NCBI GenBank assembly: GCA_036583965.1
Contig: JAZBQD010000034.1
Location: 10,170,040-10,234,039, forward strand
Source of the DNA: Prunella strophiata
Lineage: Eukaryota; Chordata; Aves; Passeriformes; Prunellidae
Direction of reading: 5' to 3'
DNA: 64,000 nucleotides
The position numbers and the translations under genes were made by a program. How positions within the stretch are numbered: the first letter of the stretch is position 1; the number at the start of each line of letters is the position of its first letter. Shown one piece after another: positions 1 through 12,000 of this stretch. A model generated the notes under the pieces. That model ran no database searches, had not been told where the DNA came from, and worked only from the letters and a program-made list of their open reading frames with translations.

Positions 1-1601
1 TCACAGAAGAGACTGGTGCAATGTACCAAACAGCAGATACACATCACTACCACCCTTCCCAAATGTCTCCAGCTGCGAAGCTGTTGAGACATGCACAGGA
101 ATGAAGAGGGCAGGCTGCTTGACAGAGGACCTGCTGCTTGCAGGACCAGTCAGACCTGAAAGAGGCTGACCATGGAAGCCAACAAGAGATGCCATAGCTC
201 TGAGAGAAACCAAGAGCTGCAGAACCCAGCCCGGAGAAGAAAATTTAAAAATATGCAGGATGCCAAGTGAAAAGACAAATTTATAGTAGCAGGGGATGGC
301 ACTGGAGCTACCTGAAACTACAAGTTTCCTGCAAAGCAGACACGAGCAGATTCAGAAATCTTTTTGTAAAACTACATCCAGTATCATGTGTATCCCAAAG
401 GAACAAATATCAAATCAGAATGCTAACAAGACCTGGCTTGACTAGGTAGCACAAGGCCAATAAATGTGGCAAATGCAGTATCTAAAGCTGTTCAGCTCCA
501 AGGCAAAGCCACTTCTTATTTGGGACCAGAGTCCCAGCATCACTATAGAAAAATGGAAATTACATTAGTTAACTGCAGTTACCATAACCAGGACATGAAT
601 GAAGAATTTTCATAATACTGATATTTACCACAGCAACATGGGCTGGCAAAGCAGAAGAAATAGATAGGAAAATAATATTTTAATGCTATGTTTGAGATAT
701 GCTACTTATCATCTCCTCACTGTTCAGAGAGGTCTGACACCTGTTAGGTCCATTACTGTCCTAAGGAAACCTACTGTGCCACAGCTCTAAAAGCTCTAAC
801 AAAGCTCTTAATAATCACCATCCACCAGACATGCAAAAGCACAAACAGGAGGTCACACCCCTTATTTCCTTTCTCCCCACCTGCTCTCAAAGAATAACTG
901 TTTGTTAACATTTTGGAGAGTAATGTTTACTCATCTTTGACGTTTGATATTAACATACAAGTCACCAATGACTGATTGATTTACTAAAAAGTATTCTAAG
1001 CTTACAGATCACATATCTCATAGAGAAGATGTGATTTTATTGATGATTTGGGCATTTTCTTTCAGCCTTTAATAATTACCCCACAGTACTCCCTTAGTCC
1101 AAATTTCTTTAACCCAAATATCAAAAACATATCTTTACCAACACTCATACACTGCCAACCACATTACTATGTTTTGTCTACACTGGCTCCAGAACTGAAG
1201 GGGTTTTTCTGTCACCACTACTGAGACCTCAAAAGGGCATGAAGTGATAGAGCCAAGGAGGAATCCAAGACCTCCATCTGATGGAGGTTAGGCTCAGATC
1301 AGATATTAGGAAGAAATTATTCACTGTGAGTGTGGTGAGGCATTGGAACAGGTTGCTCAGAGATGCTGAGGCCCTGATGGCTGCCCCATCCCTGGAAATG
1401 TTTCAAGGCCAGGTTGGATGGAGCTTGGAGCAATCTGGTCTAGTGGAAGGTATCCCTTCCCATGGCAGAGGAGTTGGAACTGAGATGATTTTTAAGGTCC
1501 TTCCCAACCAAACTATTCTCTGATTCTAAACCATCAAATGCTATTTCATGCACCAAAGCAAAGCAGCACAAATTAAAAAACAGATAACTGGCCCCTCTCA
1601 C
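1..1601 (-). other. MAML1: MAML1 intron 3 (partial)
   Basis: This is the start of the intron after exon 3; the window ends before exon 4. It holds the CR1 fragment at about 1275-1535. I see no further exon here. Confidence 0.8.
1275..1535 (+). mobile_element. CR1-family LINE 3' fragment
   Basis: The stretch reads like the 3' end of avian CR1 elements: a ggatattaggaagaaatt-like start, then ttcactgtgagtgtggtgaggcattggaac, cccatccctggaaatgtttcaaggccaggttggatggagc, ctggtctagtggaagg, and a terminal block ending in the gattcta-type tail. It sits in MAML1 intron 3 antisense to the gene. It is 5'-truncated, as is usual for CR1, and has no open reading frame of interest. Confidence 0.85.
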
Positions 1602-1862
1602 CTGTTCTGCCAGCAAATGTTGCTGCCTCTGTTCCATCAGGAATTGCTGCTTCTGCTGCTCCATGAGCAGGTGCTTTTGTTGCTGCTCTCTCTGCTTCTG
1701 CTGGTCCATCAGCATTTGGTGTTGCTTCATCACTGCTGCTTGCTGCTGATAAGCTGAGTTGCTGTGGTTACCTGCCATGGAGACATTTGGAGCCTGGGCA
1801 CCCACCCCAGGGCCCGGGACAGAAACAGGAACACGAGGAACAGTAGGAGCAGGGTTCTGATC
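1602..1862 (-). CDS. MAML1: MAML1 exon 3
   Basis: This exon has 87 codons between CTGCAG|GATCAG and GAACAG|GTGAGA, phase 0 at both ends. It encodes DQNPAPTVPRVPVSVPG, then a conserved AAVMKQHQMLMDQQKQREQQ segment and a Gln/Met/His-rich tail ending QQHLLAEQ. The matching mammalian exon ends at the same LLAEQ. Glutamine codons are mixed CAG/CAA, so it is not an expanded pure CAG tract. Confidence 0.94.
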
Positions 1863-4800
1863 CTGCAGAACATAGGAAAAGAGACAAAAGTTACAGAAAT
1901 GCAGGAACTTCTTCACATCTATACAGTGCCAGACACAGAACTGCCAGTTTGGAGATAGGGTCAGAAGCTCCATGACATTTAGAAATAGAGGCTTTAACTC
2001 CAGTCTCAAAGTACTTCCCAATTTCCAGCTCAAACAGGTGAGTATAGGGTGTCCTTTTTTTCAGGCAGTTACAAACTGCTCTTCAAACACCCCAGCTTCA
2101 GTTTATTTTGGTAGCAGTTTTTCAAACACTACATTTTATATTTTTCTTATACAAAGCATTTATTGAAATCCTGCCTCTTCTGTCAACACTTCATTCTGGA
2201 AGTGTTTATGTCTCCTATCCTAAAGTTGCTTTCTTTTAATATCAGAGAATTTACTATTTGCAGGTGAAGAGGAGAAGGCTTCCACTGGTCAAAATGGGTC
2301 TTAAAGTATTTTTCCAGCAATCCAACCATCACCATACACCAAAGGCAAAAATACTACTAGAGATAAGACTGATATTATTAGTTTTTCTTAAGTCTTCATT
2401 TTTTGACTTTTTTTTGAGACTAGAACTTGGGATAAGCAAAAATAACATGGAACATTAAAGATCTGATACTGCCCTCTTAGTACCAGCAAAACCCTTTGAA
2501 ATTTGACAGTTTTCATCATTTTAAAGCACAGTTCAGCCTCATCTCTAATTACACGAACAAATGTTATGTTCAATTTAAGCATTCAGCTAATGGGTTCGGT
2601 TGTTGGTTCTCACTTTGCAGTTTCATAAGGAATCATGAGCCAAATACAAGGAATGCTGCACTAAGTTGTTCTATGTGCAAGCTTTTGAGAAATTCTCCCA
2701 AAGATTTCATCAGTATTTCTGTTAGTTCAGTGCAAGTGGCAGTGTAGACACAAGGTCACCCTCACGTTTTTCAGTGAGGGGGAGATGTGACACTCACAAT
2801 TATCTCTACCCTTCTTCCATCAAAATGTTGTTAGACTGTTACTTCTGCCAGCTTTCAAAGAGATTCATTTTTTTTATGAAGCACACATTGATCTCAAATT
2901 TCTATTTGTACACCGGTGTGGTCTTTATCACAGACTAATCAGAGCTTTTTCACAGGTTTTCTGTTTTGTTAAGGGAACATATGACTAGAGTTGGATCTCA
3001 AACAGCCTTTGCTGGAGGAACTTTAATCAAATACCTTTTCTTTCAACAAGCCCTCTTGTATGTGCATTGCAGGTACATGTTACAGAATCCAATGAGTCCA
3101 TACTTCCACCCACTACTACAGAAATTTTCACCTGCAGCATACCTGTAGTAACAGTTCTATACAAGGCAAAGGAGCACCATCTGGAATTTTCTGCTACAGG
3201 AAAACCTGAAGCATATGCTTCAAGCAAACAAACATTACCATTATTCATTCTTAATGATATATTTCTCTCCTATGCCATGCTTCCCCAATGCTCAGAGACT
3301 TAACCAATAAAAATCCATAGAACTGAAAGGCTCCACAGAACACCCAAGAAATCAGGAATGCAGCCCCCACTTCCACCTCTCTGCAAAAGTAGGTCTTTTA
3401 ATAGTAAGCCAACTCTGACACAAGTAGGGACTAAAAACAAGGTAAAGAAATCAAAGCTTCTTTGAGAACACTATGTAACACTACAGTTTTATACAAGTTA
3501 TTTTAGTCAAAAGTTTACAAAGGATCTATTTATCTTTGAAAGTAGAAGCTTCTGTGAAGCACAACATAATTTGTTGCCCACAAAGTATATTAAGCTGGAA
3601 ATCACACGTTACATGACCTAGAACCCAGTACTAAAAACTGTCCCCAGTGGAAAAAAGACCTCATAATTCTTGTCTAAGATTCTTGTATATAGGATTTTTC
3701 TCCTTAAAATCAATGAAAACATTTGAAACTATACCAAGGAATCTGCACTCCAACCTTACCTACGTAACAACCTTAAATCTGCTACTGAGCAAAGGTAACT
3801 CAAGACATTCACCTGACCATGTGGCAGTCGGTAGGCAATGTTTCCAGGCTTGGGTTTCAACAGGATCATCCCATTTTGGTCATCACCTACATGGGACAAT
3901 GGTGGCTGCTGGCGCTGCTGGATGTAGGCCAGCATGGGAGTCTTGCTCTGCCCCGGCACTGCCACCCCCTGCTCACACTCTGCTTTGTAATGGGAAAGAG
4001 GTTTGGTGTTCCCATAGTCCAGCATAGAGTTTTGACTGTTCACAGAGTTCTGGTTCAAGCTGTTTTGCTGATGACCCAAAATGTTCACATGATAATTGCC
4101 TCCAGCTCTTGGTGAGCTTTTATTTCCCAAATTAGGCATCATGAGTTTCTGATTGTTGAAGTCTGGCTGATAAACCGATGGGCTAGTAGGATTTTCCATG
4201 GTATATGGGACAGCCAGTGGACTATGGGAAGGTGCAGACTGTTGCCACGTCGATATCTGATTTGTTTGGTGGACTTGTGAAGCTTGTTGCTGGTTCTGCA
4301 ACATCTGATCCCTCTTCTGCTTGGCAGCAATCTGCTGAAGTTGATGAGCAGAAGACATTTCTTTGGCACTTCCTGCACACTTCCCAGGTAACAACACAGG
4401 CCTCTGGATGTTCTGAGAGTGGTTTGATGCCTGCATCATGGGCTGATTAGGATTTTCAGTCATTGATTGACCAGAAGGCTGGAACATAGCCTGAGAACTA
4501 ACAACCGTTGTAGAAGCGGCACTTACAGGTACAGAAGCAGCACCAATAAATGCTGAACCTGAAGAAGTAGGTCTAACCTGGGGAGATCCCAGCTGTTCTT
4601 GTTCAAAGGGTGCTGGGGAAAACTCAGTCTTTATGTTAATATCTTGTGGTAATGGAGTCTGTGCAGCTGAATTTGAAGAATCTGCATCTTTTTTGTCTTC
4701 AAAGTCGTCATTAAAGAGATCCTTCATGTCTTCATCAGGCACTGATCTATTGAGCTCCTCAATAAGTTCCTTCCATTCTTGCTCATTTAGATTAAGATCA

Positions 4801-7800
4801 GGCATCAGGTTATTCTGAGATATAGAACCCCCTGCTACAGGATTCATACAGGGAAGCTCATCTACAGGCTCCTGCTTCAGCTCTTTGTTCAAACTCAGAG
4901 GAAATGAATCATCAGCATCACCACCTCCATTCATCTGCAGGCTGGAATCTGGAAGACACTTCTTGCTGATGCCATCTAGCCCCATTGGATGTTTCCCATT
5001 AAGTTGTAAGTATCACCAGTACCAGATTTCTTGTCAAGATGATGGAGTGGAGACACAGGGGGCATTCCATTGGAAGAACCACTCACTCCCAGACCATCCT
5101 CACGACGCAGTTTCTTGGACACAGAAAACACATCACCATAGCCATTCTGCTGGTCTCCATTCTGAGGGGAAGCAGCACTATCAAGCTTTCTCTTCACAGT
5201 CTCATGGAGCTGCTGAAAAAGAAAAGGAGTATTTTAGTTATGTAGGTCTATGTTACACAGATTTGGATTTTTATTTCTTACCAGAACATTGTCTTGCTCT
5301 GAACAAAACATTTCAGAAAAAAAAAATCAAAGATTGCATCTTTATTTTGGTAACATTTTGTTTTACAAGTCAGCACATGAGATTACTTCCTCACTATAAT
5401 CTCTTACAGAAATGTTTCAAAAAACATGTACTACTTTAAACAGACACCCCCTCCTTCAGACAAAACTAGAAGCTGTCATATACTCTGACAACAACAAAAA
5501 GTTGAAAAATGGCTGTGAACTGGAATATGTTATGATTTTTCCTATTCAAAAGGATAAAAATATTAAATAATGTTAAGAATCAAATTTCAGATGAGAATAA
5601 AAACCTGTATTCTATTTGATCTATGTACACATACAGTATAATTGTTCCATGAGACTCAAAAAAAGTCTCTCATTTAAATATTTATAAAGCAGTCTCACAT
5701 TTAAATATTTAGAAAAAACGAGTAATTCTCTTGTGATAATAGCTTTTAGAGAAGAACTGTGTATATAAATTTTGTACACAATCACACTTTTGGCACTGAA
5801 GCAAAACCAATTTGTCACTTAGCGACCATTGCTTCACACTTGTGGAAAATACAATTCAGAGTTCAGCCAGTTCTATCACAGCAGAGCAAGTTCATTCCTT
5901 TCCTCTTTTCTCCTGAAGTATTTGCCAGCTGCTCTGACCACCAGAGCCCCAAGCAGCTCCACAGTTGGCCTCTCACAGATGGTGAAGGCACAGATTCTCT
6001 TTCTAGTGGTGCCACCTAGAAGCAACCAGCGGCTACAGCAGCAGCTTCACAGCCAGAGCCTGAGCACCTTTGTTCAACTTCTGCTTCCTGCCAGCATTCT
6101 TGCAAATATAAAGTTCTTTCTATTGACCTCAAAAGCATCTGAAAACAGAATTCCTGCACACATCAAAGGTGACTATAAACTTTTCCTTCCCTGGGGTGCA
6201 TTCTGTAAAAAAATCTGAGCTTTGCTGGTGCTGGAACGCTCCACCAACGCAGACAAACCTGCAGGGCAGAGACGCTGCTCCAACAGCACAGGGAGCTTGC
6301 AGAGGGAACTGCCATCAGCTCCCAGCCTGGGTGAGACACCCTGGCACACCTCAGCAGGACACTCGACAGCAATCTCCACCAAAAGCCACCCATCTGAGCA
6401 GTGGGGTCACTGAACAACAGCCCTCTCAGATGGCAGGAAAGCAGCTCATCAAACAAACCTCAAGACAAGAATGGTTATTTTCATATTACCTGCAGTCTTC
6501 ACAAGGCAGTCCACTAACCCCTGGGGAAAACTCCCATCCAAGGAAAAACGGGAAACCTCAAGATCTCAGCATTCAAGCAAGAGGCTGTATGTAGGGCCAG
6601 CATAAATTACCAGAAGAATTTTACACACTTGCCTTGAGCAACAGCATTCTTTGATTTACAGACAGAAGGACTGGTTCACAGTTAATTGTTTCTATTTTTT
6701 TTTTACTGTCTACAGTGAACTGATCTTTGGGGGCAAAGAAACCCCAGACCATCTGTTTAATTCCTGCACAGGTAACAGCAAAAAAACCTCACTATTTGTT
6801 TAATGCTTGCATAGGTAACAGCAAAGCCTTATTTTTATCTGTGGGACAGACTCCAGCTTCCCTGGAGACTGTGATCTTCTAGATGGCTCATGGAAATAGC
6901 AGCAGAATAGCAAGATCAGCAGAAGACTGAGTAGGATGAGGTGAGGTGTACATCTGGAGAGAAGGCTGGAACCTGAAATCTCTTAATTTGAACATCAGGT
7001 CCTCAGCTTGGAGTTGCAGCTCTCTAGTGAATTTTTCAAATACCAACTTGAAAGAATAACAGAAATTTACTTTTTTGTAAAAAGGCAAAACAACAGAGAG
7101 CAAAAAACCTCAACTCCATCACAACATTTGGCTTTCAGCGTTTCTCATTGTTTACTTCATACTCCCACCAGGAAAACTGAAACTCAAGGTGGATGAGTAA
7201 CTTGCCCAAGGTTATATGATGAGTCAAATTACTCAAAGTTTGGGAATGGGTCCTCCTTAATTCTAAATAGTTAGGGAAAAACCCCACACCCTGAAAACTT
7301 ACATCAAAATAATAACTTCATTTTGTGAGCTACACTCACCGCAGCCTAGAAAAAGATACAGACCCCTAATATCCAGCTCAGGAACTCTCAGATCTCTATG
7401 GATTTTAACAGTCATAACACTCAGATATCTGATCCTTGGAGACATTTTGACTGTAAGTTGCATGGGACAAAATCCTCCTTTCACCTAAAACAGTATTCCT
7501 TTAGCGAAAAAAGGGAGATTAAGTTCCTCCACAGTTTGTCTGTGTCTATCCAAATAATCTGGTCTGAGGGGAAAATAACAAACTGCATGTGAGATACAAG
7601 TCAGACTGCAAGCTATCTACATATCAAGCTGCTCCAACAGAACTCTCAAGGCAAGAAAAACCTGTTCTCTTCTGCCAAAACTCAGGAAAAAAACCAACCA
7701 ACACATGGATGAAGTAAAGCATAGCTCCCTAAGAAAACCCCTTCAGCTTTAATTTTTTTTGTTCATTACCATCCTGTAAGGCACAGTGTTCCTCCAGTAC

Positions 7801-8992
7801 TCTGTCCGTGGTTTCCTTAGCAGAATCAATCAATTTTATTTGTAACACTGAACCAATCACTTCCACTGTCACAAGATCAGATACAGAAATGTCATCTCAT
7901 TTTCTCAGCCTATTCAATTTTCCAACAAGAGATGAACTTTTGAGATCACTGCTATCTAGCTATGCCTAAAAATATTACCATAAAAGCATTTATCTGAAGT
8001 ATTTATACCAATACAGGAACAGTGCAAGGCAGGGGATGTGAGCTGGCCTCGGTCCTTTGGCCCAGGACAGGACAGAGAGTTTGTCAAAGAGCCACCGAGG
8101 GGCCACAGGCTGCACCTCCTCCCACATCACATCACCTGAGCTGCATTTTATTCACGTGAGCAGAGCACACAGTCCTCAATGTGGCCATAAACACTTCCTT
8201 GGCAGGAGCACACATGCTCAACTGTGCATTCTCATGCACAGAACACAGGCTGACAAAACCCAGGAGGCATCCATGACAACAAAAGGTGTCCAACACAGCA
8301 GCCTCTGGCCATGTAACTCACACACTGACAAGGACACAGGCCAGCAATGCCAGCAATGGATGTGTGCCCAGGCAAATGACAAAGCTTCCAGCAGAAAATG
8401 GAGAGTACACAAAGCATTCTGATATATTCAATCTCTGTCTTAAACCCACCAGTTTTACCACAATGGTGCTCAGCCCTACTGTGGTCTCACTGCAGGGGCA
8501 AATTGACTGACTTCATAAAAGCTGTCCAAGAACTACTACAGAAGGCCAACAAGAAACCAGAAAAGCTTGGAAACTTAATCTACTGCTTGTCTGTTAGCAC
8601 TGGCAGAGTTCAAAACTTCAGAGGCCAGGGCAGTGCTCTCATTGCCTTGGTGGGAAGGGGCATGAATCACTGATCAAAACAGGGCTACAAAGTTGTTCTG
8701 ATTGGTTTTGTTGGGCTTTTTGTTCAGGTTTTTTTGTTTGTTTGTTTGGTGTTGACTATTTTGGTGTGGACTTAATACCTGAAAATAGATTTAGATAATA
8801 ATCTGAAACCAATGAATTTCAGTGCATCAGAACTTAACAGGCATGAAAGTTTAGATCACATAATTTGCTTGAAAGGAAAAAACCCTTTACCACTCAGAAC
8901 AGTGAGAGTGAGGTCCGTCAGCTAACAGGACAGTCCTTTTGCAAAAATCCAGTACTTTACTATACTTTGAGACCTATAACTGAAGATGGTAA

Positions 8993-9025
<33 letters not shown>

Positions 9026-12000
9026 TATATATATGCAGGTTTCATTTTAAAAAAAACAAACCACCTCATGAACACAGCAGAAAAAAAACTTCTTAAAAAT
9101 CTGGTACTCATACTGTGCCTTTCAGAAAGTGTAATGTTCTTTAGTTTTTTAAAGCATCTGTTACAGAGATTTAAATCTTTAATCTTTTGCATTTTATTTC
9201 AAATTAGTTTACCATTTCAATATCAGAATTAACTCTACAAGAATTTGTTCTGATATACCAGCAAGAGAAACATAATGCTCGACATTTTCAAAGAAGAAAT
9301 GCTATATTAGACTACAAGCATAATAAAAAACTAGCTCAAATATGGCTCCTAGCATTCTCACCAAGAAGGGGAAACCAAATCAGAATACATCCATTTTCTG
9401 CCATGGAAGTAGCAGTATTGCAGCACAGATAAGCTCCCATGTACCAGAGTTCACAGTAGGTGCTCTATAGACACTGATTCTCCTCTTCTGCCTTGCTAAG
9501 GACAAGAGCAACAAAGATGACAACTCCTTAAGCTGGAATAACAATGCAAATACCAGACATTGTAGAGTATGAATTTTGGATAGAAAACATAACATTTTGA
9601 CTACACACCACAGTAAGAACTCCCCCTTTAGTGTGCATCTACCCTCAGCTTCCAAAGTTGCATTCCCCTTGCAAGGAAAGCATTTTATTACCCAATATGT
9701 TCCTGCATTCCACTGTGCTGTCAGAACCAAACTGCTGGACTCATTTTAATTTTTACTTTAATTCCAGCAGACTTTTGTATTTGGGTGACTGCCTGCTGGA
9801 GTGAAGAAGGGCTGTGGACAGGCATGTCTATAAATATCCCAAGCCTGCATTAGTCACAAGGGGCAGCTTCTGCTACAGGAATTGTTCTGCTGAATCAAAA
9901 AAAACCTCCTGTGCCTTCAGCTGCAATGCCGGATCCTCCACCTCACTTGAACTTAAACAGCAGCAGCAGCTCAGTCACTCCCAGATCCTTACAACTTAGG
10001 AAACATCACTGCATATCTAACTAATCTGGTAAGGGAAATGTTTCAAACATAAAACAATACCTCACAGAGAATTAAAAGGAGACAAAGAAAAACCTGTCTG
10101 AGTTGTTGGGCAACAAACTATCAGACTTGTCAGCAAAAACAAACAATGGTGGCAAGACTACACTGCACCATGGCTATATATAAATAACATGTAAATAATT
10201 TGCTATCTTTGTGGTAAAACATAATTTCACAATTTAACACCCCTATACCACAGCTTACACAAAAATAAGGTCTTCTGAACTGCTATAGAGTACCAGCCTG
10301 AGCTTCGTTAGAGGAACGTCATTAACACTTGGCAGGACACTATGGGCAATCTATTCCCTTTAATTTATTACTTTAGGTCTTTCAATCAAGAAACACTGCA
10401 TTGCTCTCCTAGGACTTCATTTTCATTTAAAACTGTTTACTTGGTGCCTTTGCTTAATTTAGTATTTAACTAATAATAATGCAAAACATCTATCACTCCC
10501 AAATAAATGCTGCTCTTCAGCTTTAACACAAAGCCTTCTCAAGACAGGCCACTGACTCGACTTCTGTGCTCATTCCAGAAATACTGTTTGTGGTTTTGTG
10601 GCAGTCCTAGACAAAGCAAGCTCTCTGCACAACAACTGCTCTCAGGTGGGGGAAAAAAAACCAGTAAGAAACAGGGAGCAGCTCTCCTTCCAAGACACCA
10701 CATCATAAAATAAGGAGTGGAGACGAAAATCCAGATCTTTGCCATTCTCCTCATTCACATGTCAATGAAATGCCTTCTGTTCAGCTCAGCCATACACTGC
10801 CTTATTGTCTATCCCAGAAATGTAAGGAAGCCAACCTTTCTCTTGCAAGGAATTTAAACACCATTATTCCATGAACTTTCATGTATTAGAACCTGGCAGA
10901 GAAAAAAATGTTCTAGGAGACAAGCCCCATCTCTTCCCAACTTCCCTGTTTCTCAGAAATGTAAGATTAACACAGCAAACACATTATCCAAACATCAAGC
11001 ATCTTTTACTTTGAACACAGCCTTAATAATGTCATGTTAAACAACAGAAATGGGAAGTAGATGTCAACATTTGGATTTCCCATTAAATAATGGTCTGAAA
11101 GTTTTTTAGAAGTAGGAAGCTAGAAGGTTTTTCAACATTTTTCTCAAATGAAGGGCATTGATTATTTGTACATTGATGCACAAATAATCCAAGGTATTTC
11201 TGCATCAATGCTGTATTCTCTCAGTTTCTGTAGCTCAAATTTTACAGCTGCTTAGTAAGAAAACAAGGAAGAATCTACATCTTACTTCTTCCTGTAAGCA
11301 AGATCCATCTAACTTCAGGATCTAAACCAGAGAAAAGACTAATGGAAGAGAAAATATCTGATTTTGTCCACGTGACAAATCATACAAGACACTAAGGAGG
11401 AAGTGGCAGTGCCACCCTGTTCCCTGTGACTATTGTGGATTTTGAGAGGGTGCTCTGCAGCACAGCACCTGGCAGTGCCCACACCTGGGGCAATGCAGCT
11501 TCATATTCTACTGCTACAAGACCTCACAAAAGCCTTCACCTTTACATGAACTGCTCTCTCCTTCAGGGACCAAAGTAAATGCTTCATTAATGGTCAACAT
11601 GAAGTACCAATTTCCAAGAGCAGATTCATATGCAGCTTCACAGGAAAATCTGGACTGTTACAGCAGCTACAGCTGATATAATGAATGCTGCATTGAGCTA
11701 GCAGCATTCTTTGGAAAGGATGTGTCCAGGATGTTTTAGAAGATAATTCTGGTGTTCATCCAAACTTTATTGAACACTGTAAATCAAGCCCACGTCCTTC
11801 CCACTCAAAGCACATGCTTGGTCTTGATAATGGCAACATGATGGGTAGAGGTAAAATACCAACCTAGAAAGGGATCTTCTGGGCCAGAGGAATTAAATCA
11901 GCAGCAGAGGTGCTGTTGTTGTTGCGTTTTTTTCCAAGACTTGAATTACTAAGCAAACCAACTTTATACCCCAGTAATGAGGTGATGAATCAGCAGCTGC

